A DNA stretch of 62,985 nt from Welwitschia mirabilis (taxonomy: Eukaryota; Gnetophyta; Gnetopsida; Welwitschiales), in NCBI GenBank assembly GCA_051453625.1, contig JBOZIK010000001.1:243881787-243944771 (forward strand), written 5' to 3'. The notes beneath the pieces are model-generated. The model was not told the origin of the DNA, searched no databases, and worked only from the letters and a program-made list of their open reading frames with translations. Of this stretch, positions 22,541 to 35,106 are shown piece by piece. How positions within the stretch are numbered: the stretch's first letter is position 1; each line of letters opens with the position of its first letter. The translations under genes and the position numbers were made by a program.

Positions 22541-23433
22541 AAATTATTACATAAAATGGCTGCACTTGATCATAAAACTAGAGGTAAAATTAAGTTCCTC
22601 TTAGATATTATCTTATTTTCTATGGATATCATTATACTCTTATTCTCTCTAAAATTAATAAGAATAAATTTTTTCATGTTTTTACTTAATAACTACATTG
22701 AAAAATATTTTATTTTATTCCACAGTAGACTCTTATCTTACTTTCTTTCTTATTTTATTTAATGATATTTTTTCATTAGCTATGAATATAAGTAGCTATG
22801 TAATAGTTAGTAAATGTATTCTAAAATGAATTAGTAAAAGCTAACATTACAAAATTGTATAATTTATATCAATTATTACCTCTTTTAAGCACATCGTCTA
22901 ACATTGATAAATTGGTGAAAACTATTATAAGGTATGGATTCACCTTATATATTAAATATTTTATGTAAATAAAGTAAACATCTTGATGAGAATCTTATTC
23001 ATTAAGTAAGAGTAGTCAATACCATTTTATCTATAGAGGGAGCATATTGTACTTAAAGCTAAACATCAAATTAAGTTTCAAACACATAAAAATAAAGAAG
23101 GAGAAAGTGAATGTAGATTGCAATAAATTTTCTCTCTTGATATGCATCATGCTTTACTAAATAATCCAAAAGTGAATAGGAGTGATTTATTATAATAGCA
23201 ATTTAACAAGGCTTAAAATAGCTTGGGTTTAAATGAAAAATTGGTATTTATTACTTTAATCTAAATAATAATAAATGATTACATATATTATTCTAACCTA
23301 ATATAATTTTACATAAAGTTACTAATATAAAAAAATAAATAATTTTATTTATCAGTGATATCATTGGCTTTTTGATGTTATTAATGTATCCCCTTAATTT
23401 CTAGGGTTTATGTGAATTTGTATAACCTATGAA

Positions 23434-24126
23434 TGACATTTCTGTTGTTCTCTTTAGAATGTTTCTAGGATGATAATCTTAATTCCAATTTCATGACATT
23501 AAGATGATATCAAAAAACAATCCTAAAAACAAATATCACTTTACCTAAAGAGCTTAAGGATGGTTACTAATGTAATATAGCTCTTTTTTACTTCTCTAAT
23601 ATTTCAAATAAAAGTAACGAGAGTTCTAAATTCATAACTTATTTATAGAAAACTTAACAAAGGTTTTTAGTACAAAGATATTAAGAATACTAGATACTAA
23701 TGTAATGTTATAAATTATTAAATTATAACTAAACTTTATATTTTAATAAGAAACATTAAACATTAAAGAATAAGAAATTTAATAACACATTAATTGAGTA
23801 TAGAAAAAAATCTCATTATTAAAATGATAGTAGTTTGTCTTCTATGCCTTGTTTAAGTCCTAAACTAGTGGTTAAAGATAAAGAGATGAACTTCAACCTT
23901 AGCCTCCCTCTTGGGATTCTTATGGATAGGCCAAGATTATTGTCAATTACATTCTCCTAGTTTATCTACCTTTACATAATACCATAGTCTTAATAATCAA
24001 GATGAAGGGACACAATGTTAAAATTCAAGCATTACAGCCTTTTGTTATATAATAGTTATGCTTAATTACACTCTAAACTACATTTATTAATAATTACTTA
24101 ATTAAAAAAAAATTTGAAACATTACA
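23434..24126 (-). repeat. Left copy of the element E repeat (putative 3' LTR)
   Basis: Direct repeat of 36599-37292. On the minus strand it starts TGTAATGTTTCAAA, a common LTR opening, and holds CTATAAATAAG (about 23641-23651) as a possible TATA box. Just upstream on that strand, AAATTAAGGAAAGATAA could be a polypurine tract. Confidence 0.6.
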
Positions 24127-25139
24127 TTATCTTTCCTTAATTTCTTATCTCATCCTTAAGCATTGACTAATTAGTGGATGGATCATCTCAATCATTGACT
24201 CCTCAATGGATGAACTGTTTTTTCCTATATCTTCTAGTTATTTATTAATATATAGATTAACTAAGGGTATATAAAACAAAAATATAATAAGTAATCATCA
24301 CATTTTCTTTACTAAATGAAAAAGGGTCTTATTGCATCTAATCACGTATGTAATTTTTAATTCTATTCTTTATTATAAGTCTTTAAAGGAATGATGTGGA
24401 TTACTTGATGAAGTCAAAACATCTTGATAGGTAACTCTAACATATAAGACAAATTCTATGATTTATAGTAGTTATTAATCTTTTATTTAAAAGTATTAAC
24501 TAAAATGTATTTAGTTATAAAATCCCTTATGCTAATCTTGAGCTACTTATTAATTCCTTTTAAATACTATTGATGAACTCTTTTATTGTTTCTCATTTAA
24601 ATGTGATTTATTTTTTATTTAATCTCTATTTTTATGAATTATAGCTAACTTACTATGATTAAGTAGTTTATTTCATATAGAACATCAAAATATAAGCATT
24701 AAGTCAAGATTTAGAAGGTATTTTAGCTTCTAGATGATAAGTCATATTGAAATATAGATAGAAACATGGGATATATACTTGAAATGATAACCTATAGGAT
24801 TTCATGAAATCTAAAAGATTTCTATATAAAATTCAAATAGAATTATTCTTATTTCACATTAAGAATTCATTTCTTAAATTAATGTGAAGCTAATAATGTT
24901 GGTTGATGAAATTTAATTCTAATATTTACTTTTTTCTACTACTACTGATGAATCATATTTATTGAAGAAGATGATATCTAATTTATGGAATAATAAAGAA
25001 GAAAAAATTATATAAGGCATCACTCTTTACTAATAAAATAATAATAAAATAATAAATTAAACCATGTAGTTCTAAAACTAAAACTAAGTATAAAGTAAAC
25101 CTATGTATACAGCAACATACATGGTTTTTGAAAGTGGTA

Positions 25140-26055
25140 CTTACCATTATTGTTTTTGAAATTGGTTCTATGTGAGAGGAGAGGTACTTTAATTCTTAGA
25201 AGAGAAGTTTTTAGTGATGTGTCCTTTCTTCTTACATTTATGATATATGTTATCATCTTATAATACCTCATGAAGAGGTTGATTTCTAGTAGAAGTTAGA
25301 GTTCCTACTTGACTAGGTTAATTATTTATTCACTTATTATCCTATGCTTTAAGATACCTTTTTGTCTTTCAAAAAGCAACTTCAATTGATTTGATTTCTG
25401 ATTTACACAAAATGCTTTGAAACTTTGATGTAAGTGTGTTAATAAAACTATTGATAAGATACTTCTCTAAGAAATTTTTTTGATACTTTATTAAGCATTA
25501 GAATTCTAATTAATGCTCATCTAATGAGTACTTTCTGAAATATAGACATTGAAATTCAACCATTTGATCTTCAATAAAGTCATTGAAAATGAACTTATTC
25601 TTGACTTCCTCTATAAAATTTTCCTAAGTAATCCTATAATTTATTTATTATTAACATCTAATACATCATTCTTATGCATTTCAAATGAGAAAATTGATAG
25701 CATAGTTGCATATTCTTTCCAGTGAATTATTATGGAGGGTGAAGTACTTCTTTATTTATTGAAGAGATAACATAACTTCTTTTATGGTGCTTTATTTAGC
25801 CTCATAGATTTGAAAATAGATCATTTCCTAAATTTTGTTACTCTTTCGTTCTTCTTTTATTGGTTTATTTTCTCTATTTCATAGGAATGCTTGAATATTT
25901 ATTTCTATGTTTAAGAGCTTGATTTGTAGACTTTGAAGATCAAGATTTCTAGTAGTAGAGTTTTATATAGAAGTGGAAAGTTGTTTTTGTGATGCCTGTA
26001 AATCCTATTCCATTAGATGATTGGATTATTTTAGATTTGAAAGGAGTAAGTCCAC
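25140..26055 (-). pseudogene. Element E gag remnant with CCHC-type zinc knuckle
   Basis: On the minus strand, from about 25830 down, a Retrotrans_gag-like core can be followed across frameshifts: IIIHWKEYATMLS, then FNDFIEDQMVEFQCLYFRKY, SLDEH and a FLEKYLINSFINTLTSKFQ stretch, all in register with the Ty3/gypsy gag pattern W..F...F...(D/E)(D)QMVEF..L. About 200 bases on, YHKCKKKGHITKNF at about 25210-25250 is a zinc knuckle with Cys and His of CX2CX4HX4C partly replaced (first Cys to Tyr, last to Phe). Such gag proteins form the particle and bind RNA. The N-terminus would lie across the B insertion. The chromovirus-like placement is inference. Confidence 0.65.
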
Positions 26056-27311
26056 TATTATAATGTTAAATTCTATGTTTTTGACGGGGTATTTTAAGTA
26101 TTTTTGTAGGACATTTAGATAGGTTTAAATGTATTTTGATGATTATTAAGAGTTAAGGAGAAAATCATGAAAACATGCAATTACCAGCATATTTGGAGGC
26201 ATTCTGGATAAATTTTAATACTTCATATTTTGGAAGGAAGTTAATGCTCCACAAAGACAAATTGACTTGATTAAATAACTTTAAAAGAGTATCATCTCCT
26301 TTATTGTCTAGATGATAGTATGGACAATACCACTTATACACTAATAAGGATTCTAACTATACTAAAGTTAAAAGCTAATGTGGGATCTATCTAGATGTTG
26401 CATCATCCTCTCCATCATCTAGATGATAGTCAGGATGATACCTAATTTTAGTTAATGCACCAAACTTTACCTAACTTCTATACTGTATTTTGTGCTTCTT
26501 GTGCACTATTAGGGTTTCTATTCTATCTATTAGATTTTCTATTATTAGGATGTTTTATTATAATAAATACCTCCTTTACCCCATTTCAAGTTCATCTTAT
26601 TTAGCACTTAATAATCTCATGATAGGAGATTATAGGATAGAAGGTTCATCGATTATTATAAAGATGGATCTTCCTTGGTATCAAGTTGTTTCTCCTTTAT
26701 GGAAGTGCTATTGATTTGTAATAGAATGTTGGTTGACAAGTGATGAAATGTTTCTTTTAGTTTTATTCATGTGCATCTCCCTTATCATTTATGTTGGTTA
26801 TGATTTCGTGATAACTTTATAGCTGATATAGATCATAAAGAATAACCTTTATTAAGATTGAAATCATTAGTTTAGATTTTGCATTACATTTATTTTTCAT
26901 TTCGTAACTTAATATTATTTTTTTCAATGTAGTTAATAGCTTCAGTTGATTAGAATTAGTGATAGTTTCCTTGATCTATCTAGGTTGTACAAGGAAAACC
27001 TTTATGATAGGAAGATTTGGTAGTCAAATAGATACTTTATTTATCATAGTTTTCATTTGCATTACATTATATTAGTGTATTTACTTTGCATTATTTTCTT
27101 CAATTATTCTTTTCATTTAAACCTAAATGAAAAATACAAAAGTACTTCATCTAAAATTAATTCTCTAAATTTAAGCCTAATGCCTTTGATTAATTATAAC
27201 ATTTAGGTTAACTCCTATTTATACTAGTGTGCGTGTGTGTGTTATGCATATATTTATGATTGATAGGATTTTCTTAAGAACTTAATGATTACATGATAAT
27301 GCATCACAATA
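26056..27311 (+). repeat. 5' LTR of element B
   Basis: Pairs with 33568-34832. The initial TG has become TA. Family palindromes at 26290-26331 and 26402-26439 are 112 bases apart, as are those in the 3' LTR. The open frame 26490-26714 is inside the LTR and not a gene. The following bases (27312-27335, ending ATCAAGGAAGG) are the decayed Asp-tRNA primer site. Confidence 0.88.
26402..26439 (+). other. Best copy of the family two-tier palindrome
   Basis: ATCATCC (26402-26408), five bases, the perfect 14-base palindrome ATCATCTAGATGAT (26414-26427), five bases, GGATGAT (26433-26439). The outer arms are exact complements and the spacing is symmetric. More than twenty decayed copies lie in A, B, C and D. 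Confidence 0.9.
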
Positions 27312-28030
27312 TTTTGTTGATGTAATCAAGGAAGGTCACAAGGAATTAAAGGTTATTGTTATCCATATAAGTGCCTTGGATTTTAATTCAACTTATTTTT
27401 TTTGTAATGGCATTGTATTTTTATTGTATATATCATAGTTTTTCTTTCTACATTTTTATTTTTTTATTCCATACTTTTCATGCCTGTTATCCTCTTTGTC
27501 ATCCAAATGATACTACAAACAATGGCCCAGTGTTAAGATTTTCTTATTATTTTTTCTAGATCTTTGTTTTCATTTTCTATAATATAATAGGTTGATATCA
27601 TCTCCTCTATCATCTGGAGGACATAGGAGGCTGAGTAATAGTATGTTTTTAACTCTATTTTTTTGCAAATTTGTTTTCTATTTTTTTTTTTTTAGTTTGT
27701 TGTTTAAAGTGGTCATCCATAATATCATCTAGATGATTACCAAGATGAAAATTATGTAGGAATTTTTCTAATCATGGAGGAATATGGTAAAATCTACTAA
27801 AAAGTCAAAACATTAAAGGAAATGAAGCTTGATCAAGGAAAATAATAGAAAAGGCTTACTCAACCACAAAACAAAATTCAAGTATGTACATCCTAAGTAT
27901 GTAAATTTTAAGAATTTGAGACTTTTTTGAAAACCATAGTTTTCAAATTTGTGAAAATAATAGAATAGGAGAAAAATTGTTTTATTTCTTCTTTATTAAG
28001 GAGTGGTTTTACTTAATATGATTATGGTAG
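27312..28030 (+). other. Primer site and palindrome-bearing leader of element B
   Basis: The leader holds three palindrome copies at about 27486-27524, 27595-27630 and 27711-27748, roughly 110 bases apart. It then has the family block AAGCTTGATCAAGGAAAATA that also precedes the coding part in A and C. The 62-codon frame at 27371-27559 is spurious. Confidence 0.7.
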
Positions 28031-30300
28031 AAACCTCTAAATCAAATGTAAATGTTACAATTGGAGAGTTAATATTTAGAAGAAAATGTAAATTCTAAAA
28101 ATCTTTTTACTTATCTCCTAATGGTGATAAAGAACTTAGAACTAAAAAATTTTCTTACTCATTCTTCTCATCCATTTCTAAGAATAATAATACTAGAACC
28201 ATTGGAGAAATATTAGCTGAAGAAAGAAGAAACATAAGAGTTTGTATGAATAATGATAAAAGAACTATTGGAAAAATATTGGATAAAACAAGCTAAAAGG
28301 AGGAGAAACAATATAATTTCTAAGGATGATGAAAATAAAACACTTAGAGAAATATTTATAAAAATAATTTGAACAACATAAAATGATGTTGAGACTAGAA
28401 ATTTAGTTGTTTTCTCTTTTTAAGCTTATTATTTTTTTCATCTTTCTTTTCAGTCTTCATGTAAAAATGACAATGAAAATTTTCATTATTTTAGGAATTT
28501 CACCTCATTCAGTAAAGCAGTTTACAGTCATTTTGCTAAATCCCAACCATCTTCCATGAATTATTATAAATAAGAATGATCTCTCATCAATTACTATGAA
28601 GAAGAAGATCCATCTCTAATAATTTACTATGAAGAAAGAAATTGCTATGCTAAAGAAATGATTAATGGAATGAAGAAGAATAAAGAAGATACTTACAAAA
28701 ATTTAGAAAATAAAAACAAGAACATAACAAATATGATTAAAATCCTTTAACTAATTTTATTATAAAATCAACTATCTCAAGATGTTTTTACAACTTAAAC
28801 CTATCCTACTACATTCCATCTTGAGAAGAATAAATAGAACTTAGAAACTAGTAGTAATTTATTACTTGAAAATAAGAAATAAAATTTTGAATCAACATTC
28901 AAATATAACTCATTAGGAGATGGAAAAAATAAGATAAACCATGANNNNNNNNNNCTATTTATTAGATGATGGTATATTGGATTATAACTATATTTACTTT
29001 CTATTAGAAAATAAAGATGAAATAAAGTAATTAATTCATGAAAAATCTAAAAATTATTTATTCCATGATAAAGATCATGATCACATTTCTCTTTATGATG
29101 AATCTAATAAATTATAAAATAACAACATGTAATAGAATGATAAAGAATATGAGAAAGAAGATGATAATAATATTAACTTACTAGATCATATCCCTAGTTT
29201 CTACTTACTTTATGATGAGGATGAAGGAGTCAAACTTTTAAAAGAAGTATAGCATATGAGATTAATGGAAAATTTATGTAATAAAAAGAAATATATGAAG
29301 ATTTTATATAATGAAGCAACTTGTACATCTCTATCATTTGGATGATAGTTAGAGACAATGTTTAATGACAGTTTTCCAATAACATAAAATGAAGATTATA
29401 TTTAGAATTAACTAAATTACACAATAAAGAGGAATAAGAATCAACCCAAGTACTATCATAAAATCTTCCATCACATAATAAACATAATGAGCACCTTTAT
29501 TTTTATGATATTTTTGATCATCTTTTTTATGAATCAACCAACTTATAGAATGATATTAATCCTCAATAAAATAATAATATTTACAATAAAAAAGAGGAAG
29601 ACATAGTTAATGATAATGAAAAAGAAAATGAAGAAGAGGAAAATATTATTAAATATAAGAATGAAGAAAAATAAATAAAGAATTCAATTAAGTAATGATG
29701 AAGTTAATAATGAGGAGAAGAGGAATAAAGAAGAACCTATAGAAAATCAACCAAACTTAATGAAGAATAGACTTACATCTTTTAATGGAAAAACCTAACA
29801 TAAAGAGTCTATTAATGCTTCTTCATCACTTTCACTTTTACTTTCATGTAAAACATTAAATGACATCTTTTCTTCTACTTCTACTTTCACATTATCTTTT
29901 GAGCTTAACAATGATAACATTTCTTCCTCTCTCTCATTTGGACGTCCATGTAATTCTCTGAATTACATTCCTTTTCTTAATAAAACACATAAACTTAAGT
30001 AGTTTATTTCTAAAATATTTTAATCATTTTCTTTTAAAACTCCATCTAAAACTAAAAGTAATATCTTTTCTTCTTTTACCAAGTCCACTTTACCTTGTAC
30101 ATTTAATAATTACTTTTTTCAAAAGTATAACTTGGAATATCTTGGAACTCTAAATTGAGGTAAATCCTATCTTCTTGATCCTAATTCATGCTTAGCATTA
30201 AACCTTAAGGAACTTCTTAAGTATGTTAAACCTATCTTAGTTAATCATTCTAAGAAGCTTCTTCAAAGGCCTTGGATCCCTAGTAGTACCATTGATGTCT
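28030..30300 (+). pseudogene. Family-specific ORF of element B (unknown function)
   Basis: I do not recognise this protein, but its frame is conserved with element C. After an N-terminal piece resembling the start of A's gag (about 28080-28150, LSPNGDKELRTKKFSYSFF) come repeated TIGEILAEERRN / TIGKILDKTS / LREIF units (28200-28360). Then YYEEEDPSLIIYYEERN at about 28600-28650 leads into a Lys/Asn/Leu-rich predicted coiled coil (MIKIL) to about 28760, and LEKNK, NLETS. Further on are Asp/Glu/Asn-rich modules such as LYDESNKL (about 29095) and FYESTNL (29530), an acidic run EDIVNDNEKENEEEE, and a Ser/Thr-rich part (29815-29960). A late segment near 30130-30230 matches C. Numerous stops and a 10-N gap break it. 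No enzyme motif is visible; a structural or RNA-binding role is only a guess. Confidence 0.6.
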
Positions 30301-33300
30301 CCCATTTTTAATATTAATTTTTGAATGAAATATATGTTTTAAATTATTTAAACCATTACTTTGATAAGAGATTATTTTTCCATGAATTATATGAATTTTT
30401 TATCTCTTATATTGNNNNNNNNNNNNNNNNNNNNNNNNNNNNNNNNNNNNNNNNNNNNNNNNNNNNNNNNNNNNNNNNNNNNNNNNNNNNNNNNNNNNNN
30501 NNNNNNNNNNNNNNNNNNNNNNNNNNNNNNNNNNNNNNNNNNNNNNNNTCAAAAGCTTCTTGGATCTTTTTTTTGGATACTTAATTACATGCATTTTATA
30601 ATGATAATCATTATTTACATTGTTTCAATAATAGATTATTTTTTAATGAAATTTATCACTTCTTTATCTCTTATTTAGAATTTAAAATTTGTGCTATTAA
30701 AATTTTATCCTTTTATAGTATTTACCTTTAACTAATTTTACTTAAAGATGGTTATATACCTTTTATATTTTATCAATTTGTTTATATTTGATTTTGTGCT
30801 GATTTTTTCAAGAAAGTATAATACCTTAAGGCCATTGCCTTAGGAAAATAAAACATTTCATTTTTTAAAATAAAGTATTCAATACGTTTTAGGAGCTAAA
30901 TAAAACTTATTTTTAGTTTACTTTTGTATGTATTTCCTGTTGATTTTATATTGTTATGTTTTTATTCTTGGGTTTTATTTTTATTTTTACACATCAAGTT
31001 AACCTCTAGATAGTTACATTCTTAACTTTTATAGAAAGTACATTTTAATGGCTCAATTAAGATTTTTAATTTGAGTAATATAGAAATTTAAAAAAATGGA
31101 AAAAGGCTAAAAATCCATAATTTATCAAATCTTGAACATGATAGAATCACTTATCTTAGAAGCTCTTCTACCATTGTCAGAATTATTTAGCTAATTCTTT
31201 TGATGGATATCATGCTATTACTTGAGAATTTTTAACTTGAGTTATGTTTCATTATGAAGTTACCATGACTAGTAATTTTTATTTAAGAATTTTAAAGTAA
31301 TAATATTAGATTTACAAACTCTTAAGACATTCATATATCTATGAACTTCATTTTGAAGGAAGATATCTTTTTTTTTTATGTTCTCTCTTAATGGTATGAG
31401 TCTTTAATTGTTTATGGGTGTTCTTTCTTGCTTTTCCTCTTATTTTTTTACCTTTAACTTTAAGAGTATATGGGCACGCGAGATTTATTATATTAAAAAA
31501 AGAAGGATAATAATCATTATCTATTATTTTGATCCTAAATATATGATCATCATGATTTTCTATCATCCTAGGATACATATTTCCAAAATAAACCTTTGGC
31601 AGTGTTGGTAGCTATGAGAACTCCACTAGGAGGTTAGTTGGTTATGCTTCATGGGTTCTTACTTATCTAACTATGGTTGTACTTCCCTCATCATAGAAAA
31701 ATAATTTTCATTTTAAGGCTATAAGATTAATGGTTTTATATGTATTATCAGAGGCATAGCTTGTATCCTAGACTCATTGAGTTTATAGTACTTGCACATG
31801 ATCATTTTAGTTTTAAGGATTCATATGTGCTTTGGGTGTAATAAGGTGAGTCCATTTCTAAATAAATTTTGATCTTATTATTCCTTTTTTGAAAACATTA
31901 ATTACTTAGCATCAACATAATCACTACCTATTCAAGTGGTACTTTATAAATTTTTTGCATTATGTCATGCATTATTAATTAGATAATTCTATGATTACTT
32001 TCAAAGGGACCTATGAGGTTAGAATTTAGGATAGGTATACAATCATTTACATGTTCCTATTTGTCCATTTTTGTTTTGTTTTCTTTATGTATTTTATTTA
32101 GTATTTCAAGGTTTTTTTCCATACTTTTCATCGCAGATACTTAGGACTTGCTTATTTAGTAGTTTATTATTTTTTTTTCCACTTATAGTTTCTCTTTATA
32201 GAAGTTGATTTTCATTTATAAAATTGTATTCCCTTAGTTTATGATGATAATTTTTCTCATATATTCTTTTAGTATTTGTTTGAGCTTAGTTCTTGAATCT
32301 TCTTTTTAAGTTTTAACACATCTAATAATTATGAATTCATGGTACATTTCATAATCTTCCTTGGCTTGATGCATTATCATTTTTCTATCTTAATATTTCT
32401 TTCTCTTATTTTAACTTCTTCCCAAAATTCATCTCCTTTATCATGACTTATTCATCATGATTCTTAGTCATTTTTCATCTTTTGGACTTTTTGATAAATT
32501 TCTAAAACATTCATGTTTCTATCTCATCCTAGCTTACGCTATTGATATTTAACTTTTTTTAATCCCTTTTAAAAGCTTTATCATTCATCTTATTTTCTAG
32601 ATGACCAGTTAGGATAATGCACTGAAATTTTTTAAGCATCATCATTTTTACGTTTCATATTTTTCCAATTATTTTTGACCCTTTCTAGTGGAAATACTAC
32701 TACTCTAAAGCCCATTTATTTTTCTTTCTTGTACTTAAATTGAATTTTCATCTTTCCTTTTTCACATTAATGTAGTACGGAATGTATTCATTTACTATTG
32801 GAGGGTAATAGGACATGCTTTTAAAATATTTTTAAAATATTTTTGAGTAGAAATTTTGAGGATAATTTTAAATTTTCATGATATATATCTATATTGTGCT
32901 AGTCTAATTTGATCACCTATTCCTTGAGTGATATCCATTATGAATATTATTTAGTAAATCATATACTTGACAACAAAATACTTGTAGTTTGTTTTTCTTA
33001 CAAGGGTAGTACAAGTAATATAAGAGATCATAGATGAAGGAAATAATGTTATGATTATTTTTGATGTATTTATCCCGGTGGATTATGCCTTAAAGCTTAA
33101 TGTTTGATTTATGAATATCAATTTTAATTTATTACTTTCCTAAGTATACATGTACATCATTTATCTAAGTTATCATGGTTATATCTTATGACAATTCTTT
33201 TGTTATAACATTCAATCTCTATTTCTTCGATGTGCTAAATTTTTTAAGTATGGGGGATAATGCACTAATAAGTGTTTTGATTCCATTTTTTAATGAGCAT

Positions 33301-33567
33301 AAATACATGAATTTGATTTTATAGTCTAATTTTCAAGATTCTATTATCTCAGTAATCATTTAGATGACATATGAAATGATAGCATGGTTACAATATCTGC
33401 AAAGGTAAAATATTCAGTTTATTTAATCTTGAGATTTAATCCTACATAATGTGATTTCTCAACTTGATTTACATATCCCTAGTTAATCTTTATCTTAGTT
33501 AATTTGGCTTGCAATCATAGTTATTCACCTACTTTGTTAAGGATTGATAATGCTAAGTAGAGGGCTA
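30300..33567 (+). other. 3' part of element B: gap, integrase tail, noncoding region
   Basis: A 134-N gap lies at 30415-30548, and frames reported across it are artefacts. At about 30985-31075 the sequence encodes a decayed VHFNGSIKIFNLSN, the integrase C-terminal tail shared with A, so the pol deletion ended inside integrase. The rest matches A's 3' noncoding region (for example GGAGGTTAGTTGGTTATGC at about 31630). A palindrome copy is at 32582-32623. Two purine-rich tracts, AAGTATGGGGGATAA (about 33246-33260) and CTAAGTAGAGGGCTA, lie before the 3' LTR; the second abuts it. Confidence 0.65.
30415..30548. other. 134-N assembly gap inside element B
   Basis: Lies between the family ORF and the integrase tail. 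Three apparent frames spanning it on both strands are artefacts of N translation. Confidence 0.95.
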
Positions 33568-34832
33568 TGTTGTGATACCAAATTACATGTCTTTAATGGG
33601 GTATTTTGAGTACTTTTACATAACATTTAGAAAATCTTAAGTGAATTTTAATTATCATTTAGATTCAAGCTAAAAATCATGGAAACAAGCAATTACTAGC
33701 ATATTTGAAGGCATTCTAGATAAATTCTAGTACTTTAAATTTTAAAGAGGAGTTAATGATCTACAAATCCAAACTGATTTAATTAAAGAACTTTATAATA
33801 CTATCATCCCCTTAATCATTTGGATGATAGTATAAATGATACCACCTATATGCTGATAAGAATGTTAACTGTACTAAATATGGAAGCTAATGTGGGACCT
33901 ATCTTGATGTGGCATCATCCGCCTCATCATCTGAATGATACTCAAAATGATACCTAATTTTACTTAATGAATCAAACTTTACCTAACTTCTATAATGTGT
34001 CATGTACTTAATGTGCATCATTAATGTTTTTATTACATCTATTATATTTTCTATTATTAGGATGTTTTGTTATAATGAATAGCTCCTTTTCCCTTGCTCT
34101 AAGTTTTATCTTCTTGGCATCTAAAAATCTTGTGATAGGAGATCAAAGGATAGGAGGTCCATCCATTATTATAGAGAGGGATTTGCCTTGGCTTTGAGTT
34201 ATGGCTCCTTCATTCAAGTGTTACTTCTTTGTAATAAAATGTTGGTTTGATAAGCAATAAAAAGTTCTTTTGAGTTTTATTCATATGCAATCTCCCTTAT
34301 GATGTATGTTGGTTATGATTCTGTGACAGCTTTATAGTTGATATAAATCTTAAAGGAAAACCTTTGTTAACATTAAAATCATTAGTTTAGATTTTTTATT
34401 GCATCTTTTTTGCATTTCATAGCTTAATAATTGCATTTTTTTCTATATTTTGTTTGACATACTTGGTAGATTAAGTTGGTTAGGATTGGTGATGACAGTT
34501 TCCTTAATTGATCTAAGTTTTTTAGGATTCATCTTTATGATAGAAAGATTTTGTAGTTACATAAATATTTTATTTTAAATAGTTTTATTTTTCATTTCAT
34601 TACATTAGTATGTTTATTCTACATTGTTTTCTTGCATTCTTTTTTTATTTTAAGGTAAACGGAAAATACAAACATACCATACTTTTAAATCAATTCTCTA
34701 ACTTTAAGTTTAGTTCCTTCGATGTATTACAACATTAAATTCTATTTATACTAGTGTGAATGTATTATAAATATTTATGATTGACAAGATTTTCTTAAGG
34801 ATGTAATGATTGCATAAATATGTACTATAACA
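33568..34832 (+). repeat. 3' LTR of element B
   Basis: Starts TGTTGTGATACCAAATTAC and ends TGTACTATAACA. Pairs with 26056-27311. Palindromes at about 33800-33844 and 33912-33954. Confidence 0.88.
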
Positions 34833-34837
34833 TTCAT

Positions 34838-35106
34838 TTCATTAGAAAGATCTTAATTCTATGAGCAAGCCTCATGCAATTGGTTTTCAATAGATTCTAT
34901 TTGAAAATTTATTCTATATTTCATTATTCTTCAATGTATTTTGTGTCTCCTCTCTATCATATATTTTTTGTAAGTACTATTGGATATTAAATAGTTTTGG
35001 TTTTCAAAAGCCATTTTATAACCATAAAAATAGTTAATTAATATTTAGTAACTACTCAGATAGTTTAATACTTTACATAACTATTATAATTATTAAAGAG
35101 GCAAGT
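34838..35106. other. Element E internal spacer between B and the 27-bp array
   Basis: AT-rich, with no coding signal. Right flank of the B insertion. Confidence 0.4.

Larger units (their letters stand above)
19541..23433. other. Unassigned sequence between elements A and E
   Basis: Nearly 4 kb with no host gene recognised. It holds a 149-bp tandem duplication (19681-19970), a tRNA-like box pair (about 20305-20385), a run of 25 T (21970-21994) and an eroded minus-strand reading frame (about 22540 to 20990), described separately. Part of it may be the continuation of element H after the A insertion. A 72-codon minus frame at 19930-20148 overlaps the second duplicate and resembles nothing I know. 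Confidence 0.4.
26056..34832 (+). mobile_element. Element B: non-autonomous relative of A with its own ORF
   Basis: LTRs 26056-27311 and 33568-34832 align base for base at their starts (TATTATAATGTTAAATT / TGTTGTGATACCAAATT). They are flanked by TCCAC (26051-26055) and TTCAT (34833-34837), a target duplication differing only by two C/T changes. It shares leader, integrase-tail and 3' noncoding segments with A. The gag core, protease, RT and most of integrase are absent and replaced by a family ORF (about 28030-30300). It lies inside putative element E. N-gaps are at 28945-28954 and 30415-30548. Confidence 0.85.

Noticed and set aside
30321-30678. Three frames on both strands across the gap at 30415-30548
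   Set aside because: Most of each translation is N; open only because N codons are not stops.
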